NCBI RefSeq assembly: GCF_013694105.1
Contig: NZ_JACEFG010000002.1
Span: 62,001 to 126,000 of the forward strand
Length of the DNA stretch: 64,000 nt
Direction of reading: 5' to 3'
From: Halobacillus locisalis
GTDB lineage: Bacteria; Bacillota; Bacilli; Bacillales; Halobacillaceae
The notes under the pieces were generated by a model. It was given only the letters and a program-made list of their open reading frames with translations, was not told the origin of the DNA and searched no databases. Position 1 is the stretch's first letter. Every line of letters starts with the position of its first letter. The translations under genes and the position numbers were made by a program. Positions 1-8,767 of the stretch are shown piece by piece.

Positions 1-2
1 GA

Positions 3-404
3 TTAGGGAAAAGCCAATCGACGATTGCCAACAAATTGCGTTTGCTTAAGCTTCCGGAGTCTGTCCAACAAGCGGTGATGGATAAGAAGATCACAGAGCG
101 TCATGCTCGTGCTTTGATTGCCGTGAAAGACCCGGAAATGCAAGAGAAGATTCTGGCTGAAATCATCGAGAAACAATGGAACGTGAAGCAAACCGAAGAG
201 CGTATCGCTAAATTGAGTGAACCGAAAGAAAAGAAAAAGAAACCGACGCTCAAAGGCGTAAATAAAGATATGCGAATCGCCATGAACACGATTCGTCAAT
301 CCTTGGATATGGTCAGAGATACGGGTACGGATTTAGAGACGAACGAAGAAGACCATGATGATTATTATCAAATTACAATCAAGATTCCTAAGAAAAAAGG
401 ATAA
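3..404 (+). CDS. noc: Nucleoid occlusion protein Noc, 3' part
   Basis: Only the C-terminal 133 codons are present; the reading frame is open from the window edge. The first visible residues, [17 protein letters not shown], are the end of the ParB/Noc helix-turn-helix, followed by ITERHARAL and a C-terminal dimerisation domain that includes [12 protein letters not shown]-type sequence (here [15 protein letters not shown]) and ends in [10 protein letters not shown]. Noc binds NBS sites, spreads on DNA, associates with membrane and blocks FtsZ assembly over the nucleoid. That C-terminus, together with the separate soj-spo0J pair directly downstream, marks it as Noc and not Spo0J. Confidence is high despite truncation. 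Confidence 0.93.
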   Translation, partial: LGKSQSTIANKLRLLKLPESVQQAVMDKKITERHARALIAVKDPEMQEKILAEIIEKQWNVKQTEERIAKLSEPKEKKKKPTLKGVNKDMRIAMNTIRQSLDMVRDTGTDLETNEEDHDDYYQITIKIPKKKG

Positions 405-413
405 CCTCTCACG

Positions 414-442
414 ACCCATCTTGTTATGCAGATGGGTTTTTT
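414..442 (+). terminator. Rho-independent terminator of noc
   Basis: Perfect 8-bp stem ACCCATCT/AGATGGGT with an 8-nt loop, followed by six T. It separates noc from soj-spo0J. Confidence 0.85.
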
Positions 443-506
443 CTTAAACGATTTGTCCGTTTCACTTTGTTTTTCAAAATAAAGGTAAAATGAGGAAGGT
501 GTCAGG

Positions 507-1280
507 ATGGGAAAAGTGATTTCAGTTGCCAACCAAAAAGGTGGCGTCGGCAAAACGACTACTGCCGTGAACCTTAGTGCATGTCTTGCTTACTTGAACC
601 ATAAAGTCCTTCTTGTCGATATCGATCCTCAAGGCAACGCCACAAGCGGGATTGGTGTAGAAAAAGCGGAAATGGACCAGTGTGTGTACGATATCCTCGT
701 CGATGGTGTCGGTGCCGCACAGGTTCGCACGCAAACCTTAGTTGAAAACCTAGATGCGATTCCGGCAACGATTCAGTTGGCCGGTGCGGAAATCGAACTC
801 GTTCCAACGATTTCTAGAGAAGTGCGGCTTAAAACGGCGATTGATCAAGTGAAGCACGAGTATGATTATGTCATCATTGATTGTCCACCGTCTTTAGGGT
901 TATTGACGTTGAATGCTTTAACCGCTTCTGATACCGTGTTGATCCCTGTCCAATGCGAGTATTATGCGTTGGAGGGTCTGAGTCAGTTGTTGAATACGGT
1001 CCGTCTTGTGCAGAAGCATTTCAATAAACAGCTCATGGTAGAAGGGGTGCTTTTGACGATGCTTGATGCCAGGACGAACCTCGGCATTCAAGTGATCGAG
1101 GAAGTGAAGAAATATTTCCAAGATAAAGTGTATCAGTCGATCATTCCACGGAATGTGCGGTTGAGTGAAGCGCCCAGTCACGGTAAGCCCGTGATTTTGT
1201 ATGATGCCAAATCCCGAGGGGCTGAAGTATATTTAGATTTAGCAAAGGAAGTGATTGTGAATGGCGAGAGGGTTAGGTAA
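507..1280 (+). CDS. soj: Chromosome partitioning ATPase Soj (ParA)
   Basis: 257-residue ParA-family ATPase. The deviant Walker A motif KGGVGKTTT is at residues 11-19, the switch I region DIDPQGNAT at about 40-48, and IIDCPPSLG (Walker B) near residue 130. It cycles between DNA-bound dimer and monomer under Spo0J control, helps segregate origins and regulates DnaA activity. The ATG at 507 follows AGGAAGG. The 3' end overlaps the start of spo0J by 20 nt, so the two are translationally coupled. Length matches the family (about 253). Confidence 0.97.
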   Translation: MGKVISVANQKGGVGKTTTAVNLSACLAYLNHKVLLVDIDPQGNATSGIGVEKAEMDQCVYDILVDGVGAAQVRTQTLVENLDAIPATIQLAGAEIELVPTISREVRLKTAIDQVKHEYDYVIIDCPPSLGLLTLNALTASDTVLIPVQCEYYALEGLSQLLNTVRLVQKHFNKQLMVEGVLLTMLDARTNLGIQVIEEVKKYFQDKVYQSIIPRNVRLSEAPSHGKPVILYDAKSRGAEVYLDLAKEVIVNGERVR

Positions 1281-2097
1281 AGGCTTTGAAGCTATTTTTC
1301 CTGAAGAGAAAGTGAGAGACGAAGACCAAGTTCATGACATCCCTGTCAATCAATGTCGCCCGAATCCTTATCAACCGCGAGTTGACTTCGATGATGACGC
1401 CATTCAAGAGTTGAAGGTATCCATCCAGGAACACGGAGTTCTTCAGCCGATCATTGTAAGAAAAAGCATCAAAGGGTATGAAATCGTCGTCGGTGAGCGA
1501 CGATTCCGCGCTTCGAAACTAGCAGGTCACAAGACGGTCCCCGCACTTGTGCGTGAGTGGACGGATGAACAAATGATGGAGCTTGCGTTACTTGAGAATT
1601 TACAGCGCGAGGACTTGACGCCGATCGAAGAAGCGAAGGCCTATCAAAGTTTGCAGAATGAGTTAGGCGTAACCCAGGATAAACTTTCCAAGCGTCTAGG
1701 AAAAAGCCGGTCTCATATCGCGAATTTGATCCGTCTATTGTCACTTCCAAGCGAAGTCATCCAACAAATCAATACAGGTAAACTATCGATGGGCCACGGG
1801 CGTGCTCTTCTCGGCTTAAAGAAACCGGAGGCCGTTTTGGAGATGGCGAACCGGATCGAACGGGAACAGTTGAATGTCCGTCAGGTGGAACGTCTCATAC
1901 AAGAAATGAACCAAAAGAAGGCTAAAAAGAAAGACAACCCGAGAGACTTATTTCTCGAAGAACGGGAAAATTCTTTGAAAGAACAACTAGGCACGAGCGT
2001 GAAGATTCATAAAGGAAAGCGTAAAGGAAAAATTGAAATAGAATTTATGAATGACGAAGACTTAGAGCGCATTTTAGACCTTTTTGATAAGGAATAA
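1261..2097 (+). CDS. spo0J: Chromosome partitioning protein Spo0J (ParB)
   Basis: 278-residue ParB CTPase that loads at parS sites and recruits SMC. Visible parts: N-terminal CTP-binding domain with GERRFRA (about residues 78-84) and ENLQREDL (about 114-121), central helix-turn-helix with LGKSRSHIANLIRLL, and a basic C-terminal dimerisation tail. The start ATG lies inside soj. Two parS-like sequences occur in this same window (28703-28718 and 30942-30957). The C-terminus FMNDEDLERILDLF is typical of Bacillus Spo0J. Confidence 0.97.
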   Translation: MARGLGKGFEAIFPEEKVRDEDQVHDIPVNQCRPNPYQPRVDFDDDAIQELKVSIQEHGVLQPIIVRKSIKGYEIVVGERRFRASKLAGHKTVPALVREWTDEQMMELALLENLQREDLTPIEEAKAYQSLQNELGVTQDKLSKRLGKSRSHIANLIRLLSLPSEVIQQINTGKLSMGHGRALLGLKKPEAVLEMANRIEREQLNVRQVERLIQEMNQKKAKKKDNPRDLFLEERENSLKEQLGTSVKIHKGKRKGKIEIEFMNDEDLERILDLFDKE

Positions 2098-2101
2098 ACG
2101 G

Positions 2102-2134
2102 ACCTGGTGCCCTAAAAGCGCCGGGTTCTTTTTT
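2102..2134 (+). terminator. Terminator of soj-spo0J
   Basis: 9-bp stem ACCTGGTGC/GCGCCGGGT (with G-U pairs), 7-nt loop, then TCTTTTTT. Confidence 0.8.
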
Positions 2135-2165
2135 CTTGGAATTCTACATATAGGAGCGAAAGAAC

Positions 2166-2870
2166 ATGGTATTATTGGGGACACTCGTAAATGGCTTATG
2201 TATTGTGATCGGTACGCTGCTTGGTCTATTCTTCACCAAAATCCCCGAGCGCTATAAAGAAACGGTCATGAGTGGTGTGGGGCTTGCGGTTATGCTGATC
2301 GGTTTACAAATGGCGTTTGAGACGGACAATATCGTCATTGTCTTGTTGAGCTTGCTCACAGGCGCGATCATCGGGGAAGCGGCCCATGTAGAGGAAAGAC
2401 TCGAGTATATCGGCCGCTGGATCGAGCGGAAATTCACCAAACCTGATCAAACGTCCACATTGGCACAAGGGTTCATTACAGCTTCACTGATCTTCGTGAT
2501 CGGGGCCTTGGCGGTCATCGGGGCCCTCGACAGTGGCCTCCGGAATGATCATGAAATCTTGATCACAAAAGCGATCATCGATGGGTTCATCTCGCTCGTC
2601 CTCACCTCGACGCTCGGAATCGGCGTCATTTTCTCTGTCATCCCAGTTGTGCTCTATGAAGGATCGATTGCTCTCCTAGCCACGCAAATCAATCGCTGGA
2701 TTCCGCAAGAGATGCTTGATTTGTTCATTGTGGAGATGACCGCAACAGGAGGCTTGTTGATCGTCGCGATTGGTCTTAATTTATTGAAGTTGACGCAGAT
2801 TCGTGTCGCGAACTTGCTTCCTGCGTTATTGATGGTCGGTGTTGTTTTGGCGATTGCTCAACAGTTTTAA
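2166..2870 (+). CDS. DUF554 family membrane protein
   Basis: 234-residue polytopic membrane protein with about six to seven hydrophobic segments. The N-terminus MVLLGTLVNGLCIVIGTLLG and the later glycine-rich GALAVIGALDSGL region are characteristic of the DUF554 (YdfK/YqgA) family, whose transport substrate is not established. Start ATG preceded by AGGAGCG. It stands alone between two terminators, so it is probably monocistronic. The function cannot be read from the sequence. Confidence 0.88.
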   Translation: MVLLGTLVNGLCIVIGTLLGLFFTKIPERYKETVMSGVGLAVMLIGLQMAFETDNIVIVLLSLLTGAIIGEAAHVEERLEYIGRWIERKFTKPDQTSTLAQGFITASLIFVIGALAVIGALDSGLRNDHEILITKAIIDGFISLVLTSTLGIGVIFSVIPVVLYEGSIALLATQINRWIPQEMLDLFIVEMTATGGLLIVAIGLNLLKLTQIRVANLLPALLMVGVVLAIAQQF

Positions 2871-2876
2871 CAGAAA

Positions 2877-2920
2877 AAGAAGCTCACACGTGTTCAGTCA
2901 TCACGTGTGAGCTTCTTTTG
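2877..2920 (+). terminator. Terminator of DUF554 gene
   Basis: 16-bp perfect stem AAGAAGCTCACACGTG with a 9-nt loop, ending in CTTCTTTT. A repeat pair begins 48 bp beyond it. Confidence 0.88.
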
Positions 2921-2967
2921 ATTTAGCGTGTTCGCGAGTAGGGCCTGTTGCGTCTGGTTGGTGCTAT

Positions 2968-3305
2968 GGGGGAATGGAGAACGAGTCGCTTTCCGTGGGG
3001 CGGGCGGTGAGCCTCCTCGGTTCCCTGCGTGGTCTCACCTGTCCCACTAGTCCCACAGGAGTCTCCCCGTTCTCCATCCCCCTTGCTTGATATTAGCGAA
3101 CAGCCCTACCATGAAATAATGGTTCACTTATTAAATAGAGCTGCATATGTCCTCTTTCCGTTATTCCTAATATGGCAAAGGTGGGCCGGAAAACCGCGAG
3201 ACTCCCGTGGGAAGAAGAGACTAGGTGAGACCCCGGAAGGCGGCTTTGCCGGCTGAGGAGGCTCACCATCTCCCCACAGGAAAGCGAGTGGTTTTCCGGC
3301 CCGCC
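2968..3305. repeat. Inverted pair of ~120-bp palindromic repeats (locus 1)
   Basis: Two units face each other. The forward unit (2968-3082) opens with GGGGGAATGGAGAACGAGTC and closes with the matching inverted end at 3066-3082. The reverse unit (3182-3305) opens with GGGCCGGAAAACC and closes with GGTTTTCCGGCCC. Shared internal motifs are CGAGTCGCTTTCC, GAGCCTCCTCG, GGGGTCTC and GGAGTCTCCCCGTT (or their complements). The same family recurs at about 6.3, 16.6, 24.5 and 38.9 kb. The 2921-3335 interval holds no convincing gene; small ORFs here fall within the repeat palindromes. Confidence 0.85.
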
Positions 3306-3335
3306 TTACACTACATGACGGCAACGCGGGTATAT

Positions 3336-3989
3336 CTAAAGGCTGTCTTTCATTCGGAGTTCGGCAGGGTTGAGCATGGTATCTTTTTTGGCTGCTGCTG
3401 TAAAAGCTTTGACCGGGGAAGCTTCCAATTTCGCTCTTCTTCGTTCCGTATCGGCGAGCTGGATCGCTGCTGCAACTTTAGCGGCCATTTGCATCACGAC
3501 ATGCAGACGCGTGTTTTGCAAAACGACATGTTCCATGAATCCGCTCACGTTGACCATGCCGCTTATATGAAGATTTCCGATCGGTGGCAAGTCTTTTTTT
3601 AAAGCGGAGCCTGGGGAGAGGGTTCCTTTACCGAGCACGACCGACCCGACGGACGTTGCTTTTCCTAGGCAGGCATCAATCGCTAAAATATACGGGTTGG
3701 TGTGCTCTTTGTTCATCGTTTCTACACGTTCTTTCAAATTCAATGCATGCAAGGGATCTTCAAGTGTTCCGTAAACGTGGAAGGTTTGAAGATTTTGATC
3801 ATTGAGCATTGATCCGACAAGAGGTCCAAAGGAATCTCCCGTAGATCGATCGGTTCCGATACAAGCAATGACGACCTCCTTGTTCGGAGGAAGCCATTCA
3901 TTCAAATAGACACTCAAGGTATCACTCATCGTCGCTTCATCAATATTGACCCTTCGTTCTTCGTTAGAAAACTTGTCCTTTAGATTCAT
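3336..3989 (-). CDS. yyaC: YyaC family spore protein (GPR-protease related)
   Basis: 217 residues from the ATG at 3989, chosen because GGAGGAGA lies just upstream on the minus strand; an in-frame upstream extension to 4133 has no ribosome site and would overlap the divergent gene. The motif CIGTDRSTGDSFGPLVG near residue 45 and later AIDACLGK identify the YyaC/DUF1256 family, related in fold to germination protease GPR and made in the forespore in B. subtilis. Its position between spo0J and the transporter gene is as in other Bacillales. It supports the organism being a spore former. Confidence 0.9.
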   Translation of the reverse strand: MNLKDKFSNEERRVNIDEATMSDTLSVYLNEWLPPNKEVVIACIGTDRSTGDSFGPLVGSMLNDQNLQTFHVYGTLEDPLHALNLKERVETMNKEHTNPYILAIDACLGKATSVGSVVLGKGTLSPGSALKKDLPPIGNLHISGMVNVSGFMEHVVLQNTRLHVVMQMAAKVAAAIQLADTERRRAKLEASPVKAFTAAAKKDTMLNPAELRMKDSL

Positions 3990-4083
3990 AGCTTCTCCTC
4001 CAAATACATAATAGTAACAGTATATAGGGATGTCCGTCATTCTATACGTGTACGCGGCAAATACATAGAGGTGGAGGAAGGTC

Positions 4084-5103
4084 ATGCTTAAATCAGGATT
4101 GAAATGGATGTTTCTTATCATCGGTACGATCATCGGTGCAGGCTATGCATCGGGTCGAGAGTTGTGGCAGTTTTTCGGACAAGACTCAAGTTTAGCGATT
4201 CTTTTGTTTGCCCTCATGTTCACCTCTTGTTGTTACACCATTATGTCCATCAGTTTTAAAAAGCAATCTGGGCATTATCTACCCGTTCTCCGTGCGATTG
4301 TCGGAAAGCATTTAACCGGTATTTATGACTGGATGATCATCATCTATTTGTTTACAACGACTGTTGTCATGCTGGCTGGCAGCGGGGCGACGTGGCAGGC
4401 GTTCCATTTTTCTTATCGTTTAGGTGTACTGGCTATTGTCATTCCACTCATCCTTCTGTTTGTCTGGGATGTAAAAGGGATTGTGATCGTCAACAGCTTC
4501 ATTCTCCCATTGTTAATTGCGGGGCTCTTGTTCGTTCTCATCTTATTCGTAACCGATCAGCAACTGTCTTTATTCGGGCATGTGCATGAGACGAGCAATT
4601 GGATGTCTGCTTTCCCGTTTACAGCCCTGAACATCCTTCCGTTGATTGCTGTGTTAGGGGCGATCGGAAATCAGATGAAGCACAAAGGTGAAATATGGAT
4701 TGCAAGTATTGGTAGTGGTGTTGTGCTCGGCGCAATTTCTTATTTGTACAATAATAGTCTGATTCAAATATCAGAAGAGATTATACTATATGAAATCCCC
4801 TTATTTGCGATTTTAAAACACTATCCGTACGAGATGATGCTCTTTATGTCGGTTATGTTATGGATTGCCATCTTCACAACAGCTGCTTCCGGGACGTTAG
4901 GACTTGTGACGAGATTCAGAGAATATGTGAAGCAACCGCTTTGGATTTTAGCGATGGCCGTGATCGCCATCATGCTTCCCTTCACTTCATTCGGCTTTTC
5001 GACGTTAATCCAATATTTGTATCCTCTATATGGCCTATTAAATTTGTACGTATTAGCCTCTCTCGTGCTACATCCGCTTATATCCCGATTCAAAATCCGG
5101 TAG
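4084..5103 (+). CDS. YkvI-like membrane transporter
   Basis: 339 residues, about ten predicted membrane helices. The N-terminus FLIIGTIIGAGYASGRELWQ carries the unwound-helix GxxxGAG(Y/F)ASG motif of APC-superfamily transporters and matches the YkvI family (COG3949). Substrate unknown. The ATG at 4084 follows GGAGGAAGG. It is transcribed divergently from yyaC with only about 95 bp between starts, so promoters of both genes must share that gap. Confidence 0.82.
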   Translation: MLKSGLKWMFLIIGTIIGAGYASGRELWQFFGQDSSLAILLFALMFTSCCYTIMSISFKKQSGHYLPVLRAIVGKHLTGIYDWMIIIYLFTTTVVMLAGSGATWQAFHFSYRLGVLAIVIPLILLFVWDVKGIVIVNSFILPLLIAGLLFVLILFVTDQQLSLFGHVHETSNWMSAFPFTALNILPLIAVLGAIGNQMKHKGEIWIASIGSGVVLGAISYLYNNSLIQISEEIILYEIPLFAILKHYPYEMMLFMSVMLWIAIFTTAASGTLGLVTRFREYVKQPLWILAMAVIAIMLPFTSFGFSTLIQYLYPLYGLLNLYVLASLVLHPLISRFKIR

Positions 5104-5151
5104 AAACCTGTTAAAATAGACTTTATTCAAAGTCGTACAGGAGGGAAGCTG

Positions 5152-6027
5152 GTGGGAGATGCACAAGAAAAATTGGATGGAGCAGTTGATTATGTGACAG
5201 GACCAGATCTCTGGATCACACTCGGTCTAGGAGCACTGCAAATCGTGCTCATCCTTCTCATTTCATTGGTTGTCATCAAGTTAGGACGCCGTGTCATATC
5301 CAAATTTTTTGCCAATCGAACGAGAGGTCCTTTTAAGATCTCTCAGAGGCGTGAAGCCACATTGAATAAGCTTGTGGCAAATTCCTTGTCCTATATCGTC
5401 TATTTCATCGCCTTTGTGATGATTTTAGAAACGTTCACACTCGATATTAAAGCGTTGCTTGCCGGTGCAGGTGTAGCTGGTTTGGCGATTGGTTTCGGAG
5501 CGCAAAACTTGGTTCGTGACGTGATTTCCGGATTTTTCATCATTTTTGAGGACCAGTTTTCTGTAGGGGATTATATCCAGACATCCGGTGTAGAAGGGTT
5601 CGTAGAAGAAGTCGGACTGAGGACTTGCAAGGTGAAAGCATGGACGGGCGAAGTCCATATCCTACCTAACGGAAACGTAACGCAAGTAACAAATTATTCG
5701 GTACACAATAGTATAGCGGTCGTAGATGTCAGCGTTGCGTATGAAGAAGATATTGAAAAAGCAGAACAAGCCATCTCTGAGCTTCTTAAAGAGCTACCCG
5801 ATCGATACGAACAAATGCTCACTGAACCCCAGCTTCTCGGCGTACAGAGCCTGGGTGCATCCGATGTGGTCATGCGTATCATATCCGAAGTTCAGCCGAT
5901 GGAGCACTGGGTGATTGCACGAGCCATCCGCAAAGAAGTGAAGAATCGACTGGACGAGGAAGGTATCGAAATCCCATTCCCTCGCATGGTGATGTATTCA
6001 AGGCAAGACGAACAGGCAGAAGCATAA
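5152..6027 (+). CDS. Small-conductance mechanosensitive channel MscS family
   Basis: 291 residues. One long N-terminal hydrophobic helix, a second near residues 80-97, and the glycine/alanine-rich pore helix LLAGAGVAGLAIGFGAQNLV at about 103-122 typical of MscS, followed by the cytoplasmic beta domain FEDQFSVGDYI and HILPNGNV. It releases solutes on hypo-osmotic shock. The GTG at 5152 is chosen because AGGAGGGA lies 5 nt upstream. DUF951 follows after 15 bp, the order seen in many Bacillales between spo0J and ychF. Confidence 0.93.
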   Translation: MGDAQEKLDGAVDYVTGPDLWITLGLGALQIVLILLISLVVIKLGRRVISKFFANRTRGPFKISQRREATLNKLVANSLSYIVYFIAFVMILETFTLDIKALLAGAGVAGLAIGFGAQNLVRDVISGFFIIFEDQFSVGDYIQTSGVEGFVEEVGLRTCKVKAWTGEVHILPNGNVTQVTNYSVHNSIAVVDVSVAYEEDIEKAEQAISELLKELPDRYEQMLTEPQLLGVQSLGASDVVMRIISEVQPMEHWVIARAIRKEVKNRLDEEGIEIPFPRMVMYSRQDEQAEA

Positions 6028-6042
6028 AGGAGGTCAATTCGA

Positions 6043-6243
6043 ATGGCAGAGCAAACGTATCACTTAAACGATGTTGTACAGATGAAGAAGGCTCACCCGT
6101 GTGGGGAGAATCGTTGGAAAATCATCCGCATGGGTGCAGATATTCGTATTAAATGTGAAGGCTGCGGCCACAGCGTTCTGATTCCGAGGCGTAAGTTTGA
6201 AACGAAGATGAAGAAAGTATTAGAGACCGCGGAACAGGAATAA
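6043..6243 (+). CDS. DUF951 family protein (YyzM-like)
   Basis: 66 residues. The conserved blocks MKKAHPCGENRW and IRIKCEGCGHSVLIPR with a HPCG and CxxCG arrangement suggest a small metal-binding or zinc-ribbon-like fold. The family is found beside mscS and ychF throughout Firmicutes; its role is unknown. Strong ribosome site AAAGGAGG before the ATG and only 15 bp from mscS, so likely co-transcribed. Confidence 0.9.
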   Translation: MAEQTYHLNDVVQMKKAHPCGENRWKIIRMGADIRIKCEGCGHSVLIPRRKFETKMKKVLETAEQE

Positions 6244-6248
6244 ATGGG

Positions 6249-6281
6249 GAACCATTCTAGTAACCTAGAGTGGTTCTTTTT
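6249..6281 (+). terminator. Terminator of mscS-DUF951
   Basis: 12-bp stem GAACCATTCTAG/CTAGAGTGGTTC (one T-G pair), TAAC loop, then five T. A single palindromic repeat unit begins 6 bp after it. Confidence 0.88.
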
Positions 6282-6286
6282 CATTT

Positions 6287-6386
6287 GTGGAACGAGTCGC
6301 TTTCCGCAGGGTACCGTGAGCCTCCTCTGGCTACCTGCGGGGTCTCACGATGCACCTTTATCATGCAGAGTCTCCCCCTCCCCCAA
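6287..6386 (+). repeat. Single palindromic repeat unit (locus 2)
   Basis: Carries the family core AACGAGTCGCTTTCC, GAGCCTCCTC, TGCGGGGTCTC and AGAGTCTCCCC in forward orientation, but the terminal arms are degenerate and no reverse partner is visible. The rest of 6282-6707 contains no convincing gene; a 76-codon ORF at 6487-6717 has no ribosome site and overlaps the ychF promoter and start. Confidence 0.75.
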
Positions 6387-6627
6387 CCTCTTCATTCTAG
6401 TGGAAAGATAGGAACCTCTCTTATATGAAAATAGAACCTGCCTAATTTAATGGAGGAAAAGTTCCTGAACACGATCCTAGAAGAGTTTGTGGAAAACGAC
6501 ATCGTCACACTTTATAATCAGCGAAATTCAATATTTAGTAGATCCATTGCTTTTAAAAGTACGTTTTATTGGGCAGAAAAATAGAGGAATGCACGTCCGA
6601 ATGCCTTGTTTTTTCATTTTTGATTGG

Positions 6628-6656
6628 TTGTTATTTTGTAGAACAGTATCTATAAT
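6628..6656 (+). promoter_or_regulatory. Sigma-A promoter of ychF
   Basis: -35 TTGTTA (6628-6633), 17-bp spacer, -10 TATAAT (6651-6656), about 50 bp before the ychF start. Confidence 0.65.
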
Positions 6657-6707
6657 TGAAGAGACTAACATGCATGTATGTAAATCCTTAAGGAGTGAAA
6701 GTCTTAT

Positions 6708-7805
6708 ATGGCACTAACAGCAGGAATCGTAGGTTTGCCGAACGTAGGGAAATCTACGCTATTTAACGCAATTACACAAGCAGGTGCTTTATCTGCCAAC
6801 TATCCATTTGCGACCATCGATCCGAACGTAGGTATCGTGGAAGTTCCGGATAGCCGGTTGGAGAAGTTGACCGAACTTGTCAATCCGAAGAAAACCGTCC
6901 CGACAGCCTTTGAATTCACCGATATTGCCGGTATCGTGGAGGGTGCTAGTAAAGGTGAAGGACTTGGAAACAAGTTCCTATCCCATATCCGCCAGGTAGA
7001 CGCGATTTGTCATGTCGTTCGTGCATTCGAAGACGAAAACATCACGCACGTGTCTGGTCAGGTCGATCCAATCTCAGATATCGAGACGATCAACTTGGAG
7101 CTGATTCTAGCGGACCTTGAAACCGTAACGAAGCGTCTTGAGCGTGTAGCGAAATTGGCTCGTCAGAAAGACAAAGATGCGCTTGCTGAGCATGCGGTTC
7201 TAGAGAAGCTGAAAGAAGCTTTGGAATCCGAAACACCGGCTCGCGCTGTTGAATTCAGCAGCGATCAACAAAAAGTGGTGAAAGGCCTTCATCTACTAAC
7301 TTCAAAGCCAATCCTCTATGTAGCGAATGTCAGTGAAGATGAAATCGGCGAAGGCGACAACGACAAAGTGAAGCAAATTCGCGAGTTTGCTGAGCAGGAA
7401 AATGCACAAGTCATCGTCGTTTGTGCCAAAATCGAGTCTGAAATCGCTGAACTTGATGGCGAAGAAAAAGAAGAATTCCTAGAAGACTTAGGAATCGAAG
7501 AATCTGGTTTGGACCAGTTGATTAAAGCGACGTACGATCTATTAGGCTTAGCGACGTACTTTACAGCTGGAGAACAAGAAGTACGGGCTTGGACCTTCAA
7601 AGAAGGTATGACGGCACCACAAGCTGCCGGAATCATCCACACAGACTTCGAGCGTGGTTTCATCCGTGCTGAGACGGTCTCTTATGGTGACCTAGTCGAC
7701 GCTGGATCCATGGGTGTCGCACGTGATCGCGGTCGTGTCCGTTTGGAAGGTAAAGAGTACTTGGTTCGGGATGGCGATGTCATCCATTTCCGTTTCAACG
7801 TATAA
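6708..7805 (+). CDS. ychF: Redox-regulated ATPase YchF (OBG-like)
   Basis: 365-residue YchF/Ola1 P-loop protein: G1 motif GLPNVGKS at residues 8-15, FTDIAGIVEGASKGEGLG (G3) near 70-85, NVSEDE in place of the canonical NKxD (G4), and a C-terminal TGS domain including FTAGEQEVRAWTFKEG and DGDVIHFRFNV. The altered G4 gives ATP preference in this family; it binds ribosomes and is linked to stress responses. ATG follows AAGGAG with a long 12-nt spacing. It precedes the rpsF operon, as in B. subtilis yyaF. Confidence 0.96.
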   Translation: MALTAGIVGLPNVGKSTLFNAITQAGALSANYPFATIDPNVGIVEVPDSRLEKLTELVNPKKTVPTAFEFTDIAGIVEGASKGEGLGNKFLSHIRQVDAICHVVRAFEDENITHVSGQVDPISDIETINLELILADLETVTKRLERVAKLARQKDKDALAEHAVLEKLKEALESETPARAVEFSSDQQKVVKGLHLLTSKPILYVANVSEDEIGEGDNDKVKQIREFAEQENAQVIVVCAKIESEIAELDGEEKEEFLEDLGIEESGLDQLIKATYDLLGLATYFTAGEQEVRAWTFKEGMTAPQAAGIIHTDFERGFIRAETVSYGDLVDAGSMGVARDRGRVRLEGKEYLVRDGDVIHFRFNV

Positions 7806-7834
7806 GCGTTTGTCAGGGTTCTTCCGTTTAAGTA

Positions 7835-7863
7835 TTGTAAATCTTGGACAACTTTGTTATAAT
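7835..7863 (+). promoter_or_regulatory. Sigma-A promoter of rpsF-ssb-rpsR
   Basis: -35 TTGTAA (7835-7840), 17-bp spacer, -10 TATAAT (7858-7863). Confidence 0.7.
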
Positions 7864-7888
7864 ACTTCATTGTGAGTAATTAAGATGT

Positions 7889-7941
7889 AATTACTCCTTG
7901 CTCCTTTACAAAAAAGGGGCCGCTAAGTCCATAAGGAGGTG
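7889..7941 (+). promoter_or_regulatory. Probable S6:S18 ribosomal leader
   Basis: The leader can fold so that CUCCUU (7892-7897) pairs with the rpsF Shine-Dalgarno AAGGAG (7934-7939), enclosing an inner hairpin GCUCCUU/AAGGGGC followed directly by CCG on the 3' side. A conserved CCG bulge next to such a hairpin is the known recognition element for the S6:S18 complex in the autoregulatory leader of rpsF operons. The fold was drawn by eye; the assignment rests on position, SD sequestration and the CCG. Confidence 0.5.
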
Positions 7942-7948
7942 AAAACGG

Positions 7949-8242
7949 ATGAGTAGAAAATACGAAATCATGTATATCATCCGCCCAGACATCGAGGAAG
8001 AAGCTAAGACATCTGTCAAAGATCGTTTCAGCAAAATCCTTACAGATAACGGTGCGGAGATCGAAGAAGTTAAAGAAGTTGGCAAGCGTCGTCTTGCTTA
8101 CGAAATTAACGACTACCGTGATGGTATCTACGTAACCATCGACTTCACAGGTACACGTGAAGCGATTAACGAATTCGACCGTCAAGCGAAGTTCACGGAT
8201 GATATTATCCGCCACATCGCTGTACGCGAAGATGACAAATAA
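7949..8242 (+). CDS. rpsF: 30S ribosomal protein S6
   Basis: 97 residues, full family length, beginning [15 protein letters not shown] and containing [17 protein letters not shown], the typical S6 signature. S6 binds S18 on the 16S rRNA platform. Preceded by AAGGAGGTG. First gene of rpsF-ssb-rpsR; the leader suggests autoregulation by S6:S18. Confidence 0.98.
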   Translation: MSRKYEIMYIIRPDIEEEAKTSVKDRFSKILTDNGAEIEEVKEVGKRRLAYEINDYRDGIYVTIDFTGTREAINEFDRQAKFTDDIIRHIAVREDDK

Positions 8243-8254
8243 GGAGTGGTTCTG

Positions 8255-8746
8255 ATGTTGAATCGTGTCGTTTTAGTCGGCAGATTAACGAAGGATCCTG
8301 ATTTACGCTATACGCCAAATGGAGTAGCCGTCGCTAACTTCACTATTGCCGTGAACCGCCCTTTCTCGAACAAACAAGGCGAGCAGGATGCGGATTTCAT
8401 CAACTGTGTTGTGTGGAGACGAGCAGCTGAAAACTTAGCGAACTTTATGAATAAAGGGAGCCAAGTGGGCGTAGACGGACGTTTACAGACCCGCAGCTTT
8501 GAAAACCAAGAAGGCAAGCGTATATTTGTGACGGAAGTCGTTGCAGATAGCGTACAATTCCTAGAATCTAAAGGTTCTTCCCAAGGTGGAGGAAACCGCG
8601 GAGGCTCAGGATACCAACCGAATCAGAATCAACAACCATCAGGAAACAACTTCGGTTCTAACAATAATAATCAACAACGCAACGATGATCCCTTTGCTGA
8701 TCAAGGGGAACCCATCGATATATCAGATGACGATCTACCATTCTAA
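8255..8746 (+). CDS. ssb: Single-stranded DNA-binding protein SsbA
   Basis: 163 residues from ATG 8255 ([20 protein letters not shown]). A GTG at 8246 in the same frame overlaps the ribosome site AAGGAG and is rejected. OB-fold covers about residues 1-105, followed by a Gly/Asn/Gln-rich flexible linker and the acidic tip DISDDDLPF that recruits partner proteins. Located between the two ribosomal genes, as in all Bacillales. Confidence 0.97.
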   Translation: MLNRVVLVGRLTKDPDLRYTPNGVAVANFTIAVNRPFSNKQGEQDADFINCVVWRRAAENLANFMNKGSQVGVDGRLQTRSFENQEGKRIFVTEVVADSVQFLESKGSSQGGGNRGGSGYQPNQNQQPSGNNFGSNNNNQQRNDDPFADQGEPIDISDDDLPF

Positions 8747-8767
8747 AATGAAAGGAGTGAATGCTAC

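Noticed and set aside
3029-3602. Small ORFs over and beside the repeat pair before yyaC
   Set aside because: They coincide with palindromic repeat DNA or lie antisense to yyaC, lack ribosome sites and resemble no protein.
6487-6717. 76-codon ORF before ychF
   Set aside because: No ribosome site, and it covers the ychF promoter and ribosome site.
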